From positions 265,655 to 329,654 of the forward strand of contig NZ_JAAAKV010000009.1 of NCBI RefSeq assembly GCF_009905725.1: a stretch of DNA of 64,000 bases, read 5' to 3'. A model generated the notes under the pieces. The model was not told the origin of the DNA. It was given only the letters and a program-made list of their open reading frames with translations, and ran no database searches. Of this stretch, positions 32,937-40,981 are shown piece by piece. The stretch's first letter is position 1. Every line of letters starts with the position of its first letter. This DNA comes from Emticicia sp. CRIBPO. GTDB taxonomy: Bacteria; Bacteroidota; Bacteroidia; Cytophagales; Spirosomataceae. Made by a program: the position numbers and the translations under genes.

Positions 32937-33740
32937 ATGATTGAAATTTTTGACGATATACGCTCTCTCTACCAATTCAAGGCTCCCTGCCCTGAATTGA
33001 AAGATCATATTGAGTTTTTTTCAGAAACTTCAGCAGAAGCCACAGCCAGATTTATAGATGCCGAAGAATTTACCGTCAGGCTGTTTCCCAGCTACACCCC
33101 TACCATCTGGATCAATCTCGGCTCACCCTATCGCATAAAAAACGGTAAACAAAACAAGCATATTCCCAGGAAAACAGATATCCTCGTTTTGAGAGACACC
33201 ACCCTGGAAAGGCATAACTTAATCACAGACCATATTTTTACGGTTAAATTTCATCCGCTTGGATTTGAATCCATTTTCGGTTTCAGCCAGGCAAAAATCG
33301 GAAGCGATATGGTCAACGTCAGCGAGATCATTGATCCCGCTATCCTGAAAAAACTCAAAAACATGGCAGGCCTTGAAGACAGGATTGTTTTCCTGGAAAA
33401 CTGGTTCATTGAAAAGCTTCATAAAAACCTCAGAAATCAGCATGATTTAAGAGGCATCAGACTGGCGTTGGACAATCATTTTCAATCAGGGCTGGAGATG
33501 AAGAATTATGAGATCGCCGATCAGTTGTGTGTTTCTGAAAAAACATTCTATCGCCACTTTAAGAATTCGATGGGGACCAATCCCAAAACCTATTTCTCCA
33601 TCACCAGGGCCAGAACTGCCCTTACGGCTTACAAAAAAGACAAGTCAGCCTTTTCTCCATACGATTTCGGCTATTACGATTTCGGGCATTTTTCCAAAGA
33701 TGTGGTGAAATTTACCGGTAGTTTACTTTCCGGTTTCTGA
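32937..33740 (+). CDS. AraC family transcriptional regulator
   Basis: This 267-residue regulator has an N-terminal ~140-residue sensor-like domain (FRAPCPEL-type opening, then TVRLFPSYTPTIWINLGSPY and ILVLRDTTLERHNLITDHIFTVKFHPLGFESIFGF). This matches the domain common in Bacteroidota AraC proteins. The C-terminal double helix-turn-helix runs from about 175, with YEIADQLCVSEKTFYRHFKNSMGTNPKTYFSITRARTAL and FGYYDFGHFSKDVVKFTGSLLSGF. The usual xxGF.D.SHF segment reads YYDFGHFSKD. Its likely targets are the adjacent genes, including the hydrolase downstream. Confidence 0.85.
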   Translation: MIEIFDDIRSLYQFKAPCPELKDHIEFFSETSAEATARFIDAEEFTVRLFPSYTPTIWINLGSPYRIKNGKQNKHIPRKTDILVLRDTTLERHNLITDHIFTVKFHPLGFESIFGFSQAKIGSDMVNVSEIIDPAILKKLKNMAGLEDRIVFLENWFIEKLHKNLRNQHDLRGIRLALDNHFQSGLEMKNYEIADQLCVSEKTFYRHFKNSMGTNPKTYFSITRARTALTAYKKDKSAFSPYDFGYYDFGHFSKDVVKFTGSLLSGF

Positions 33741-33807
33741 AATTCAGATTGTCCGATTTTTACTTTATCAAATCCCGGCAAAGCCATTGTTTTGCAGAAA
33801 AAAACAT

Positions 33808-35250
33808 ATGAAAAAAGCTATTCTGTTCATTTTACTCCTGGGATACTTCCCTGCTATCTCTTTTGCTCAAAATTACACTCCCCTGATCGAACCTTGTCCG
33901 TGCCTGATGAAGGTTGATCAAAGGCTGAAAACGGTTTGCGGCAACCTCGTCGTTCCCGAAAACCGTCAGAAACCGAATGGAAATAAAGTAAAAATACCTT
34001 TTGTTTTTGCACGCAGACCGGATCAGGATTCTACCCGGAACATCGTCCTCATGACCACCGGCGGACCGGGTTACGCTACCATTTCTCCGGGCGACAGCAT
34101 GACATTCAATTCAGGAAGACTGGCGTTCGGCGGTTTTATTTCCTTTGACCAGAGGGGCACAAAAAACGCAAAGCCCTGTCTTGACTGCGAAGGGATTGAC
34201 GAAGCCATCCGGCGGGCCTACACCGAAAACCTTTCCAAAGACAGCCTGGTGGCGATAGCGGTAACCAACTGCCGTCAGAAATTCATCAAACAAGGCATCG
34301 ACCTTTCAGCCTACAATACAGTGGAATCTGCTGCCGACATCAACGACCTCATCCAATTATTAAAGATTAAATCTGTTACCCTGCTGGGTATTTCCTATAG
34401 CGGCGGGCTGATGCTGACTGTGGTCCGTAATCATCCTGAAAGTATAAAATCCCTGCTGCTCAACTCCCCGCTCCCCAGTTATGTCAATTATGAAGAACAT
34501 GCCTTATTCAATCACCAGGAGGCCTTGAATCACCTTTTTGACAACCTGGAAGCGGATTCCGTTCAAAACAATAACTTCCCGGATTTGAGAAGGCGTTTTC
34601 AATCTTATTTCGCTTCCATTTCGGCCAGCAGATTCACGATCCGGTATTTGCCGCAAGGTGCCGCAGACAGCTTAACCATTCATTATTCGAAAAATGAACT
34701 GCTGGATGCCGTCATAGACAGGATGAATAATGCAGATTTCAAAAATGTCCCGGCTGTTATCCGTGATCTCATAAACGGTCAGCACGAAAAATACATCAGG
34801 GAAGTACTGGATGGTAAGTTCCGGGGTAACAGCAGCCTTTCTTACGGCATGAGGCTATCCGTTTACTGCTCCGAGCAGATCGCCTATTCAGATAAAAAAC
34901 TGGTCAGAAAACAGGATGAATACCTGCCGTGGCTGTCGGGGTATCCGTTTAACAATGTCAACCATGAAATCTGCGATTGCTGGAAAGTAAAACCGGCCCC
35001 GGAATACATGAAAACCCCTGTTTACTCCAACATCCCGGCCCTTGTAAGCTCCGGTGGCTACGACCCCTGGACACGACCTTTTTATAACAGACTGATCAGA
35101 AGAACAATGCCAAATGCTCAACTTCTGCTGAATAAAGAAAGAGCTCATGTGGCCGGATTTGGCCCTCCAGGCACCAGTTTTTTAACGGATTTCATCAAAG
35201 ACCCATATAGAAAACTGGTCTCCACTGATAAAAATACTATCGTTGAATAA
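33808..35250 (+). CDS. exported alpha/beta hydrolase, TAP/prolyl-iminopeptidase-like
   Basis: The product (480 residues from ATG 33808) has a signal peptide ending in SFAQ. It then resembles tripeptidyl/prolyl aminopeptidases of family S33. TTGGPGYATIS forms the oxyanion-side HGGPG-like loop and SFDQRGT matches the family DQRG. The nucleophile elbow is GISYSGG, with Ser in place of the usual Gly two residues after the nucleophile. The acid is in SSGGYDPWTRP and the His in ERAHVAG. CPCLMKVDQRLKTVCGNLVVPEN is the N-terminal Cys-rich lead of TAP-like hydrolases. It probably cleaves peptides or esters in the periplasm. A TTG start 21 bases upstream was rejected. Confidence 0.83.
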   Translation: MKKAILFILLLGYFPAISFAQNYTPLIEPCPCLMKVDQRLKTVCGNLVVPENRQKPNGNKVKIPFVFARRPDQDSTRNIVLMTTGGPGYATISPGDSMTFNSGRLAFGGFISFDQRGTKNAKPCLDCEGIDEAIRRAYTENLSKDSLVAIAVTNCRQKFIKQGIDLSAYNTVESAADINDLIQLLKIKSVTLLGISYSGGLMLTVVRNHPESIKSLLLNSPLPSYVNYEEHALFNHQEALNHLFDNLEADSVQNNNFPDLRRRFQSYFASISASRFTIRYLPQGAADSLTIHYSKNELLDAVIDRMNNADFKNVPAVIRDLINGQHEKYIREVLDGKFRGNSSLSYGMRLSVYCSEQIAYSDKKLVRKQDEYLPWLSGYPFNNVNHEICDCWKVKPAPEYMKTPVYSNIPALVSSGGYDPWTRPFYNRLIRRTMPNAQLLLNKERAHVAGFGPPGTSFLTDFIKDPYRKLVSTDKNTIVE

Positions 35251-35254
35251 CAAT

Positions 35255-35280
35255 AAAAAGCACCCTTCGGGGTGCTTTTT
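35255..35280. terminator. bidirectional terminator with TTCG loop
   Basis: AAAAAGCACCC (35255-35265) pairs with GGGTGCTTTTT (35270-35280) around a TTCG tetraloop. T-tails exist on both strands for the convergent hydrolase and hypothetical genes. Confidence 0.88.
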
Positions 35281-35288
35281 TCATTTCT

Positions 35289-35852
35289 TTAAGTAAGGCG
35301 ACGCTGGATCATCATTTTTACGGTTTCGTAAAAAACGGTGGGTTTCAGAGTTCTCCAGTTACCGATCTGGAGTGTCCCGCCGAAATTGACGTAATAATCG
35401 ATGTGATATCTTTTAAATTCGTCCAGGATAAAATCACGGAAGCTGACGGCGGCAATCCAGCCGTCTTCCACATCTTCAAACCATTCTTCGTAATAATCAT
35501 CTTCTCCTCCATGAAACTGGAAGATGTTTTCACCGATGAGGATAAACTGGTTAATACCCTGCTTCAAGATCTTGTCAACCACTGTCCTTTTCAGAAACAT
35601 GATGTCGTTATGAAGGGTGTCGTTCCATTCCCCGAAAAGCTCGATGACAGCGTACCTGATTTTGTAATCGACCATCAGGATTTTGCAGTAAAGGGTTTCA
35701 GAACCAATCTCATCCCAGGCCGGGTCAATATAGTAGCCGTAAACATCATTGAAATATTCGAGGCCGTATTCCCTGCCGAAAAAAGGTGATTTGGGATCGT
35801 CTTCCGGCTTATAGTATTTCTGCCAGTTATAAAAAGGTTCAATATCGTGCAT
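35289..35852 (-). CDS. conserved Bacteroidota hypothetical protein
   Basis: This 187-residue cytosolic protein is rich in aromatic and acidic residues, with no signal peptide or membrane segment. Distinct stretches include FFGREYGLEYFNDVYGYYIDPAWDEIGSETLYCKIL, GINQFILIGENIFQFHGGEDDYYEEWFEDVEDGW and NFGGTLQIGNWRTLKP. I recall similar proteins in Cytophagales next to unrelated housekeeping genes but know no function. It diverges from nuoD with about 70 bases between starts and shares a terminator with the convergent hydrolase. Confidence 0.7.
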   Translation of the reverse strand: MHDIEPFYNWQKYYKPEDDPKSPFFGREYGLEYFNDVYGYYIDPAWDEIGSETLYCKILMVDYKIRYAVIELFGEWNDTLHNDIMFLKRTVVDKILKQGINQFILIGENIFQFHGGEDDYYEEWFEDVEDGWIAAVSFRDFILDEFKRYHIDYYVNFGGTLQIGNWRTLKPTVFYETVKMMIQRRLT

Positions 35853-35899
35853 CAGGATATTTTTTTATCGCTCGTCAACATTTCCAGGCATTTTGTGCT

Positions 35900-35907
35900 T
35901 ATTTTTG
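35900..35907 (+). promoter_or_regulatory. -7 element (TATTTTTG) for nuoD
   Basis: TATTTTTG is a full -7 match 18 bases before the ATG at 35925, predicting a leader of about 11 bases. It rules out the longer reading that starts at 35847. Confidence 0.5.
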
Positions 35908-35924
35908 AGTTCGAAACTCGAACA

Positions 35925-37139
35925 ATGCAAAAAATACAATACAAATATAAGTCTGAAAATCTAAGTATCTCCGAACCTACCCGGTATTCTTTCAAAGACC
36001 TGAAATCTGAAGAAATGCTGATCAATATAGGTCCGCAGCACCCTTCGACCCACGGAGTTCTGCGTCTTGAGGTACTTACTGACGGCGAACTGATTGTAGA
36101 TGTGGTGCCTCACCTGGGCTATCTCCACAGGTGTTTCGAAAAGCATGCCGAGTCACTTCCTTTTAACCAGACCATCCCGTTTGTAGACCGCCTCGATTAT
36201 GTAGCGGCCATGAATTCAGAGCACGCTTATGCCATGGGTGTCGAAAGGATGCTGGGTATTCAGAATGATATTCCGAAACGGATAGAATACATCAGGGTGC
36301 TGGTGGCCGAACTCAACCGCCTTGCCTCTCATTTCATTGCCATCGGTACCTACGCCCTGGATATCGGTGCTCAGACGCCTTTCCTCTGGCTGTTCAGAGA
36401 CCGTGAAACGATCCAGAGAATGCTGGAGTGGGTTTGCGGGGCCAGGATGCTTTACAATTATATCTGGGTGGGTGGTTTGTTTTATGACCTCCCGGTGGGC
36501 TTTGAAGAAAGATGCGGTGAGTTTATCCGATACCTCAAGCCCAAACTGGTTGAATTAAAACAGATCATTATTGACAACCATATTTTTATCAACAGAACGG
36601 CTTCTGTGGGTGTTTTACCCCTGGAACTCGCTGTGAACTACGGATGTACCGGACCGGTGTTGAGAGGTTCAGGTTTAAAATATGACCTGAGAAGGGTCGA
36701 CGGTTATTCTGTTTACCCCGAAATTGACTTTGACATTCCTGTAGGAGAAGGGCTGATGGGCCAGACGGGCGATTGCTGGGACAGAAACTATGTAAGGGTG
36801 CTGGAATGCTGGGAGTCAATCCGCATCATTGAGCAGTGTCTTGAAAAACTGACCAAAGAGCACAAGCGTACCAGGGACTTTGACCCTCAGTCGGTGGTAC
36901 CTAAAAAGATCCGTCCTGCTAAAATGGACTTCTATGCCCGTGCAGAAAACCCGAAAGGAGAGCTGGGCTTCTTCTTCAGAACAGACGGCAAGTCTGATGT
37001 ACCTAAAAGAGTCAAAGCCAGGGCATGTTCGTTTAACAACCTCTCGGTGTTACAGGAATTGTCCAAAGGAATGATGATTGCTGACCTCGTGGCGATAATC
37101 GGTTCGCTTGATGTGGTGATGGGTGAGGTAGACCGTTAA
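35925..37139 (+). CDS. nuoD: NADH-quinone oxidoreductase subunit D
   Basis: This 404-residue peripheral-arm subunit of respiratory complex I lies next to the quinone site. Signatures include INIGPQHPSTHGVLRL, LGYLHRCFEKHAE, DRLDYVAAMNSEHAYAMGVER and the C-terminal ASFNNL-like ACSFNNLSVLQELSKGMMIADLVAIIGSLDVVMGEVDR. It is a stand-alone NuoD, not fused to NuoC. It is on the plus strand, facing nuoAB on the minus strand, with a PspC-like gene between, so the usual ABCD order is broken. The stop overlaps the PspC-like stop by 4 bases. Confidence 0.96.
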   Translation: MQKIQYKYKSENLSISEPTRYSFKDLKSEEMLINIGPQHPSTHGVLRLEVLTDGELIVDVVPHLGYLHRCFEKHAESLPFNQTIPFVDRLDYVAAMNSEHAYAMGVERMLGIQNDIPKRIEYIRVLVAELNRLASHFIAIGTYALDIGAQTPFLWLFRDRETIQRMLEWVCGARMLYNYIWVGGLFYDLPVGFEERCGEFIRYLKPKLVELKQIIIDNHIFINRTASVGVLPLELAVNYGCTGPVLRGSGLKYDLRRVDGYSVYPEIDFDIPVGEGLMGQTGDCWDRNYVRVLECWESIRIIEQCLEKLTKEHKRTRDFDPQSVVPKKIRPAKMDFYARAENPKGELGFFFRTDGKSDVPKRVKARACSFNNLSVLQELSKGMMIADLVAIIGSLDVVMGEVDR

Positions 37140-37357
37140 AACTCCCAGACGCTCGGGTTCTGGTGACGGCGGATGTGTTTTCTGACTTCCATCCAGAAAG
37201 CAAGGGCCAGATAAATAATAATCGGAGAACCAAAGGTAAAAAACGAGGCATAGATAAAATAAAGACGTATGCTGCTGGCAGAGAAACTGATCTTCTCCCC
37301 GATTTTAGCACATACGCCAAACAAACTACTTTCTACAAGATATCTCCAATTTTTCAT
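37136..37357 (-). CDS. small PspC-domain membrane protein
   Basis: This 73-residue protein matches the PspC domain. After a short N-terminus comes the SLFGVCAKIGEKISFSASSIRLYFIYASFFTFGSPIIIYLALAF core, in which the GVCxxIxE and SSIRLYF parts are the family signature. One long membrane helix (about 35-56) is followed by a basic, cytosolic tail. PspC proteins take part in envelope-stress responses, but solitary short versions are common in Bacteroidota and poorly defined. Its stop overlaps that of nuoD by 4 bases. Confidence 0.8.
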   Translation of the reverse strand: MKNWRYLVESSLFGVCAKIGEKISFSASSIRLYFIYASFFTFGSPIIIYLALAFWMEVRKHIRRHQNPSVWEF

Positions 37358-37559
37358 AGCCTGATTTTAAGTTCACACGAAAATATAACTTTTCTAATAT
37401 TTTCGCAAGCATTTAAGGTTAAATTATGGTTAAAATGACGGAATATGGAAAAAGAAGTAAAGAAAAAGATTATTCCCTTCTCATTGAACCTTATTTTCGC
37501 TTAAACCCCTCTGTATTAAGCCACTGCAAATAACGGGCCTAAACCGGCGAATCCGGGAT

Positions 37560-38066
37560 TTACATCAGGTCTTTCAGTTTCTGCTCTTTGATTTTTTCCT
37601 GGAGTTTCATGATACCACCCAGAAGTGCCTCGGGGCGGGGCGGACAGCCCGGCACGTAAACGTCTACCGGAATGATCCTGTCGACTCCTTTTACGACGTG
37701 ATAGCCGTGTTCCCAGTAAGGTCCGCCGCAGTTAGAGCAGCTACCCATAGAGATCACATACTTAGGTTCTGCCATTTGCTCATACAGCCTCTTGATCCTG
37801 TCGGCCATCTTGAAGGTAACGGTGCCTGAAATAATGATCAGGTCTGACTGACGCGGGGAGTTACGGGGGAAAATACCGAATCTTTCCAGGTCATAATTGG
37901 AGGCGTAAGTCGCCATCATTTCAATGGCACAACAGGCCAGACCGAAGCCAAGTGGCCACAGAGAGTTGGCTCTGGCCCAGTTGGTTACTTCGTCCAGGGA
38001 GGTCAGGATGACTTCCCCTTCACCAGATTTTATCCTTTCGCTATTTTCGAGTGTATCAAAATTCAC
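37560..38066 (-). CDS. nuoB: NADH-quinone oxidoreductase subunit B
   Basis: This 168-residue subunit carries the terminal [4Fe-4S] cluster N2 of complex I. The cluster ligands are the adjacent cysteines in [11 protein letters not shown], one in [10 protein letters not shown] and one in [25 protein letters not shown] is also diagnostic. It starts with GTG at 38066, which overlaps the nuoA stop in a GTGA, so the two are translationally coupled. nuoC does not follow; the next gene on this strand is the PspC-like one about 200 bases away. Confidence 0.97.
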   Translation of the reverse strand: MNFDTLENSERIKSGEGEVILTSLDEVTNWARANSLWPLGFGLACCAIEMMATYASNYDLERFGIFPRNSPRQSDLIIISGTVTFKMADRIKRLYEQMAEPKYVISMGSCSNCGGPYWEHGYHVVKGVDRIIPVDVYVPGCPPRPEALLGGIMKLQEKIKEQKLKDLM

Positions 38067-38548
38067 AGTTGCTGTTCTTTTTCTTCCGTGTACTTACGGT
38101 TGATGTTTTCATACATCCTGCGGGGTACGGCAGGCTTAAAATCACTTGCTTTCTGTTCAGGGCGTACCCATTCTAGATGGCCCTGAGCCCAGGCATATAC
38201 CAATCCCAAAGCCAGAATGACGATAAAAACGGCCATTTCAACCCCTGCATACAAAGCCCACGCTCCGTGTGTCTCTGCTATCAGGGCCTTATCTCCGAAA
38301 ATCGTAGCCCAGGGAAACAAAAGCACGAGTTCCACGTCAAACAATATGAAAATAATGGCAACCACATAAAACCTGATATTGAAAGACACATGGGCGTTTC
38401 CTTCTGTATCTTCCCCTGATTCATAAGTGGTTAGTTTTTCGGCATTGGGCTTATCCGGTCGGAGCATCCAGGCTATACCCAAGGTCAGCACCACAAAAAG
38501 CAGGGCCGAGATGAGGAATAACAGTACAAATCCGAATTGGTTAAGCAT
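38063..38548 (-). CDS. nuoA: NADH-quinone oxidoreductase subunit A
   Basis: This 161-residue membrane subunit of complex I has three membrane helices. The conserved [41 protein letters not shown] region includes the loop and second helix that mark NuoA. The C-terminal tail (about 35 residues after the third helix) is longer than in E. coli. It leads a two-gene nuoAB unit. A -7 element at 38590-38597 predicts a leader of about 35 bases. Confidence 0.95.
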   Translation of the reverse strand: MLNQFGFVLLFLISALLFVVLTLGIAWMLRPDKPNAEKLTTYESGEDTEGNAHVSFNIRFYVVAIIFILFDVELVLLFPWATIFGDKALIAETHGAWALYAGVEMAVFIVILALGLVYAWAQGHLEWVRPEQKASDFKPAVPRRMYENINRKYTEEKEQQL

Positions 38549-38589
38549 ATAATCTGTGAACAGCGGTCATTTTACCCCTGTTCATTTTA

Positions 38590-38597
38590 CAAAACTA
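38590..38597 (-). promoter_or_regulatory. -7 element (TAGTTTTG) for nuoAB
   Basis: On the minus strand TAGTTTTG matches the consensus, with a TTG 15 nt upstream (38615-38613). The predicted transcript starts near 38583. Confidence 0.5.
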
Positions 38598-38646
38598 CAA
38601 TTATTTTAGGTTCAATGATGTCCCCGCGATCAAATTGTTTGCGGCA

Positions 38647-40617
38647 TCAATGCAAATCCTCTATCCTGAATAAGTGGAACGGGAGAATATTGGGATCAAG
38701 CTCCACATAGTTATCCTGGCCTTTCCAGACGTATTTCGCCCCTGTAATGAGGTCGTGCACCTGGTAGCTTTCCGTTTCACTTTTATAAATGCCTGGCAAA
38801 GGCACTTTAAGAATACCTCCCTGGATATTATCCTGGTCAAGGTTAACGATAAACAAAAGCCTGTTGCCGTCCGGAGAAGTCTTCAGGTAAGCCAGCAACT
38901 GATCATTACCTATTTCACAGAACTGTATGTTATTGGTCGTTCTCAGGGCCGTGTTTTCTTTCCTGACCCTGTTGACCTGGGTGATGATATAGGTCAGTTT
39001 ATTTCGGTGGGCCCAGTTCCACCATTTGATTTCATATTTTTCTGAGTCGGAATACTCTTCTTTCGGAGGATTGGCGGCATGATAAAGGTATTCATATGTC
39101 GGGCCGAAAATACCATAATTAGACGACAGCGTAGCCGCCATGAAATACCTGATCAGAAACTGCGGCTCGTTGCCTGACTGTAACTGGTAAGGGTTGATGT
39201 CATGGGTATTAGGCCAGAAATTGGGCCTGAAGTAATCTTTCATGTCCGTTTTTGTCAGTTCGGTCATGTACTCAATCAGCTCTGCTTTGGAGGTTCTCCA
39301 GGTATAATAAGTGTACGACTGCGTAAAGCCTACTTTGGCCAGCTGCTGCATCACTTTGGGTTTTGTAAAGGCCTCAGACAAAAATATCATATCCGGGAAA
39401 TCCTTTTTGGTTTCGGCAATGACCCATTCCCAGAAACCGAAGGATTTGGTATGCGGATTATCCACCCGGATGATCCTGACACCCCATCCTGCCCAGGTAT
39501 AAATCACATTTTTGAGTTCATTCCACAGGTTCTTCCAGTCTGCCGTTTCGAAATTGACCGGGTAAATATCCTGGTATTTTTTAGGAGGATTTTCCGCGTA
39601 TTTGATGGTACCATCCGGCAAAATCCTGAACCAGTCGGGGTGTGATTTAACCCATGGATGATCCGGAGAACACTGTATGGCCAGGTCCATCGCTATTTCA
39701 ATACCCGCCTTTGCAGATTCCTGAATCAGCAGTTTAAAATCATCCAAAGTACCCAGGTCAGGATGTATATCGGTATGCCCGCCTAATTCAGAGCCGATAC
39801 CATAAGGTACCCCCGGCTCGCCTTCCTGGCAATCGACCGAGTTGTTTTTTCCTTTTCTGAAGGTATGCCCGATCGGATGAACGGGTGGCAGATAAAGCAC
39901 ATCAAACCCGAGCTCCGAAATGCGGGGTAAAAGATTGATGACATCTTTAAAGGTGCCGTGCTTGCCGTATTCCGTCGCTGCAGATCTCGGAAACATAGAG
40001 TACCAGGCAGAAAACTCGGCTTTGGCCCTGTCTGCAAAAATCCTTCTTTTGGGATACCGGCATGTATTTTTTCTGATGGGGTATTTTTCGATCCAGTTAT
40101 GCAATTGCTCGCTTCTGCAAAAGAAGGTAGCCTCTTCATACCTGCTGGGGTCGACCAGTAATTTAGCCGCTTTTTGTAATTCTTTTTTATCTTCACCTTT
40201 GGCGAGTCCGGCCATTTCAGACAGAAACTGCTCCCCTACCATCAGCTCTACCGCCAGTTTTTGTCCGTCTTTTATTTTTTCGTCCACCTCATGCTGCCAG
40301 GTGGCCGGATGGTCTACCCAGGCTTCAAGATAATAGGAGTAAAAACCCTGTTTTTCTACCGTAAAAGCAGCTTTCCAACGATCGTTTCCTACATGTTTTG
40401 CGGATTTTTCCTGCCAGTCCTTATCCAGTTCATGCTTATATAAAAGCCTGACACCTAAAAGATCATGCCCATCAATGAGCACGTCCCCTGAAACGACAAC
40501 GGTCTGATTGACAATGGATTTTACCGGATATTTGCCTCCATCGAGTTCCGGACTGACGTTTTCTATAACTGCACGGATCTGCCCGTCTGCCGGAAATGGG
40601 AAATGTGTTTTTATCAT
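38647..40617 (-). CDS. glgE: alpha-1,4-glucan:maltose-1-phosphate maltosyltransferase
   Basis: This 656-residue GH13 subfamily 3 enzyme extends alpha-1,4-glucan chains with maltose from maltose-1-phosphate. An N-terminal beta-domain (about 1-130) precedes the catalytic barrel. Diagnostic segments are AEFSAWYSMFPRSAA, YLPPVHPIG, RVDNPHTKSFGFWEW with the nucleophile Asp, and FLSEAFTKPKVM with the acid/base Glu. Length is right for GlgE. No treS, mak, glgM or glgB gene is in the window, so the maltose-1-phosphate source is encoded elsewhere. A promoter at 40637-40644 gives a leader of about 13 bases. Confidence 0.95.
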   Translation of the reverse strand: MIKTHFPFPADGQIRAVIENVSPELDGGKYPVKSIVNQTVVVSGDVLIDGHDLLGVRLLYKHELDKDWQEKSAKHVGNDRWKAAFTVEKQGFYSYYLEAWVDHPATWQHEVDEKIKDGQKLAVELMVGEQFLSEMAGLAKGEDKKELQKAAKLLVDPSRYEEATFFCRSEQLHNWIEKYPIRKNTCRYPKRRIFADRAKAEFSAWYSMFPRSAATEYGKHGTFKDVINLLPRISELGFDVLYLPPVHPIGHTFRKGKNNSVDCQEGEPGVPYGIGSELGGHTDIHPDLGTLDDFKLLIQESAKAGIEIAMDLAIQCSPDHPWVKSHPDWFRILPDGTIKYAENPPKKYQDIYPVNFETADWKNLWNELKNVIYTWAGWGVRIIRVDNPHTKSFGFWEWVIAETKKDFPDMIFLSEAFTKPKVMQQLAKVGFTQSYTYYTWRTSKAELIEYMTELTKTDMKDYFRPNFWPNTHDINPYQLQSGNEPQFLIRYFMAATLSSNYGIFGPTYEYLYHAANPPKEEYSDSEKYEIKWWNWAHRNKLTYIITQVNRVRKENTALRTTNNIQFCEIGNDQLLAYLKTSPDGNRLLFIVNLDQDNIQGGILKVPLPGIYKSETESYQVHDLITGAKYVWKGQDNYVELDPNILPFHLFRIEDLH

Positions 40618-40636
40618 AAAGTATTTTCTATTCCCT

Positions 40637-40644
40637 CAAAAATA
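40637..40644 (-). promoter_or_regulatory. -7 element (TATTTTTG) for glgE
   Basis: On the minus strand TATTTTTG is a full -7 match 20 bases before the ATG at 40617. The -33 partner is weak. Confidence 0.5.
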
Positions 40645-40795
40645 ATTCAATTATCTCAGATTCATAAGTTTTTTTCTTATTTATCGGAGGTTAAGAAAAG
40701 GTTAACTGACTGCCGGAAAAAGCTTTAAAATCCGTTTCTATTAATAAAAAAAACACGTCTCCTGTTGTCTGGTATAAAAATTGCATAGTTATCAG

Positions 40796-40904
40796 AGTCG
40801 GCTTCGACCGGCTTACTAAATTTGTCCGGCATTTTTGCCTCATAAAGTTTGCATCACTGCGGTGATCAGAAAATGCCTCTTGATCGGAAAGGGGCATTTT
40901 TTTT
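40796..40904 (+). ncRNA. possible structured RNA or leader ending in a terminator
   Basis: Four stems lie in series on the plus strand. AGTCGG/CCGGCT is at 40796-40813, GGCA/TGCC at 40828-40839, ATCAC/GTGAT at 40853-40866 and the terminator at 40870-40900. No plus-strand gene lies upstream to need this terminator, because glgE runs the other way. It could be a small RNA or an attenuator-type leader for the metalloprotease. A TTG 18 nt TAGTTATC promoter-like pair near 40765-40793 is weak. No known RNA family is recognised. Confidence 0.35.
40870..40904 (+). terminator. strong terminator without an upstream gene
   Basis: AAAATGCCTCTT (40870-40881) pairs with AAGGGGCATTTT (40889-40900), one T-G wobble, 7-nt loop, followed by eight consecutive T residues in total. 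It lies between glgE (minus) and the start at 40982. Confidence 0.8.
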
Positions 40905-40981
40905 AAATTAACATAACATCTCTTTCGTTTTTACCGTATGATTAGTTATATTCATTCCATTAATAATCAATACCGGTTATT

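Larger units (their letters stand above)
40618..40981. other. intergenic region with glgE promoter and possible RNA
   Basis: This 364-base stretch holds the glgE promoter on the minus strand. On the plus strand it holds a run of small hairpins ending in a strong terminator (see the ncRNA entry). After the terminator about 77 bases lead to the TTG start of the metalloprotease gene. Confidence 0.6.

Noticed and set aside
40691..40897. 68-codon minus-strand frame upstream of glgE
   Set aside because: Spans the hairpin series and terminator; no domain and no promoter.
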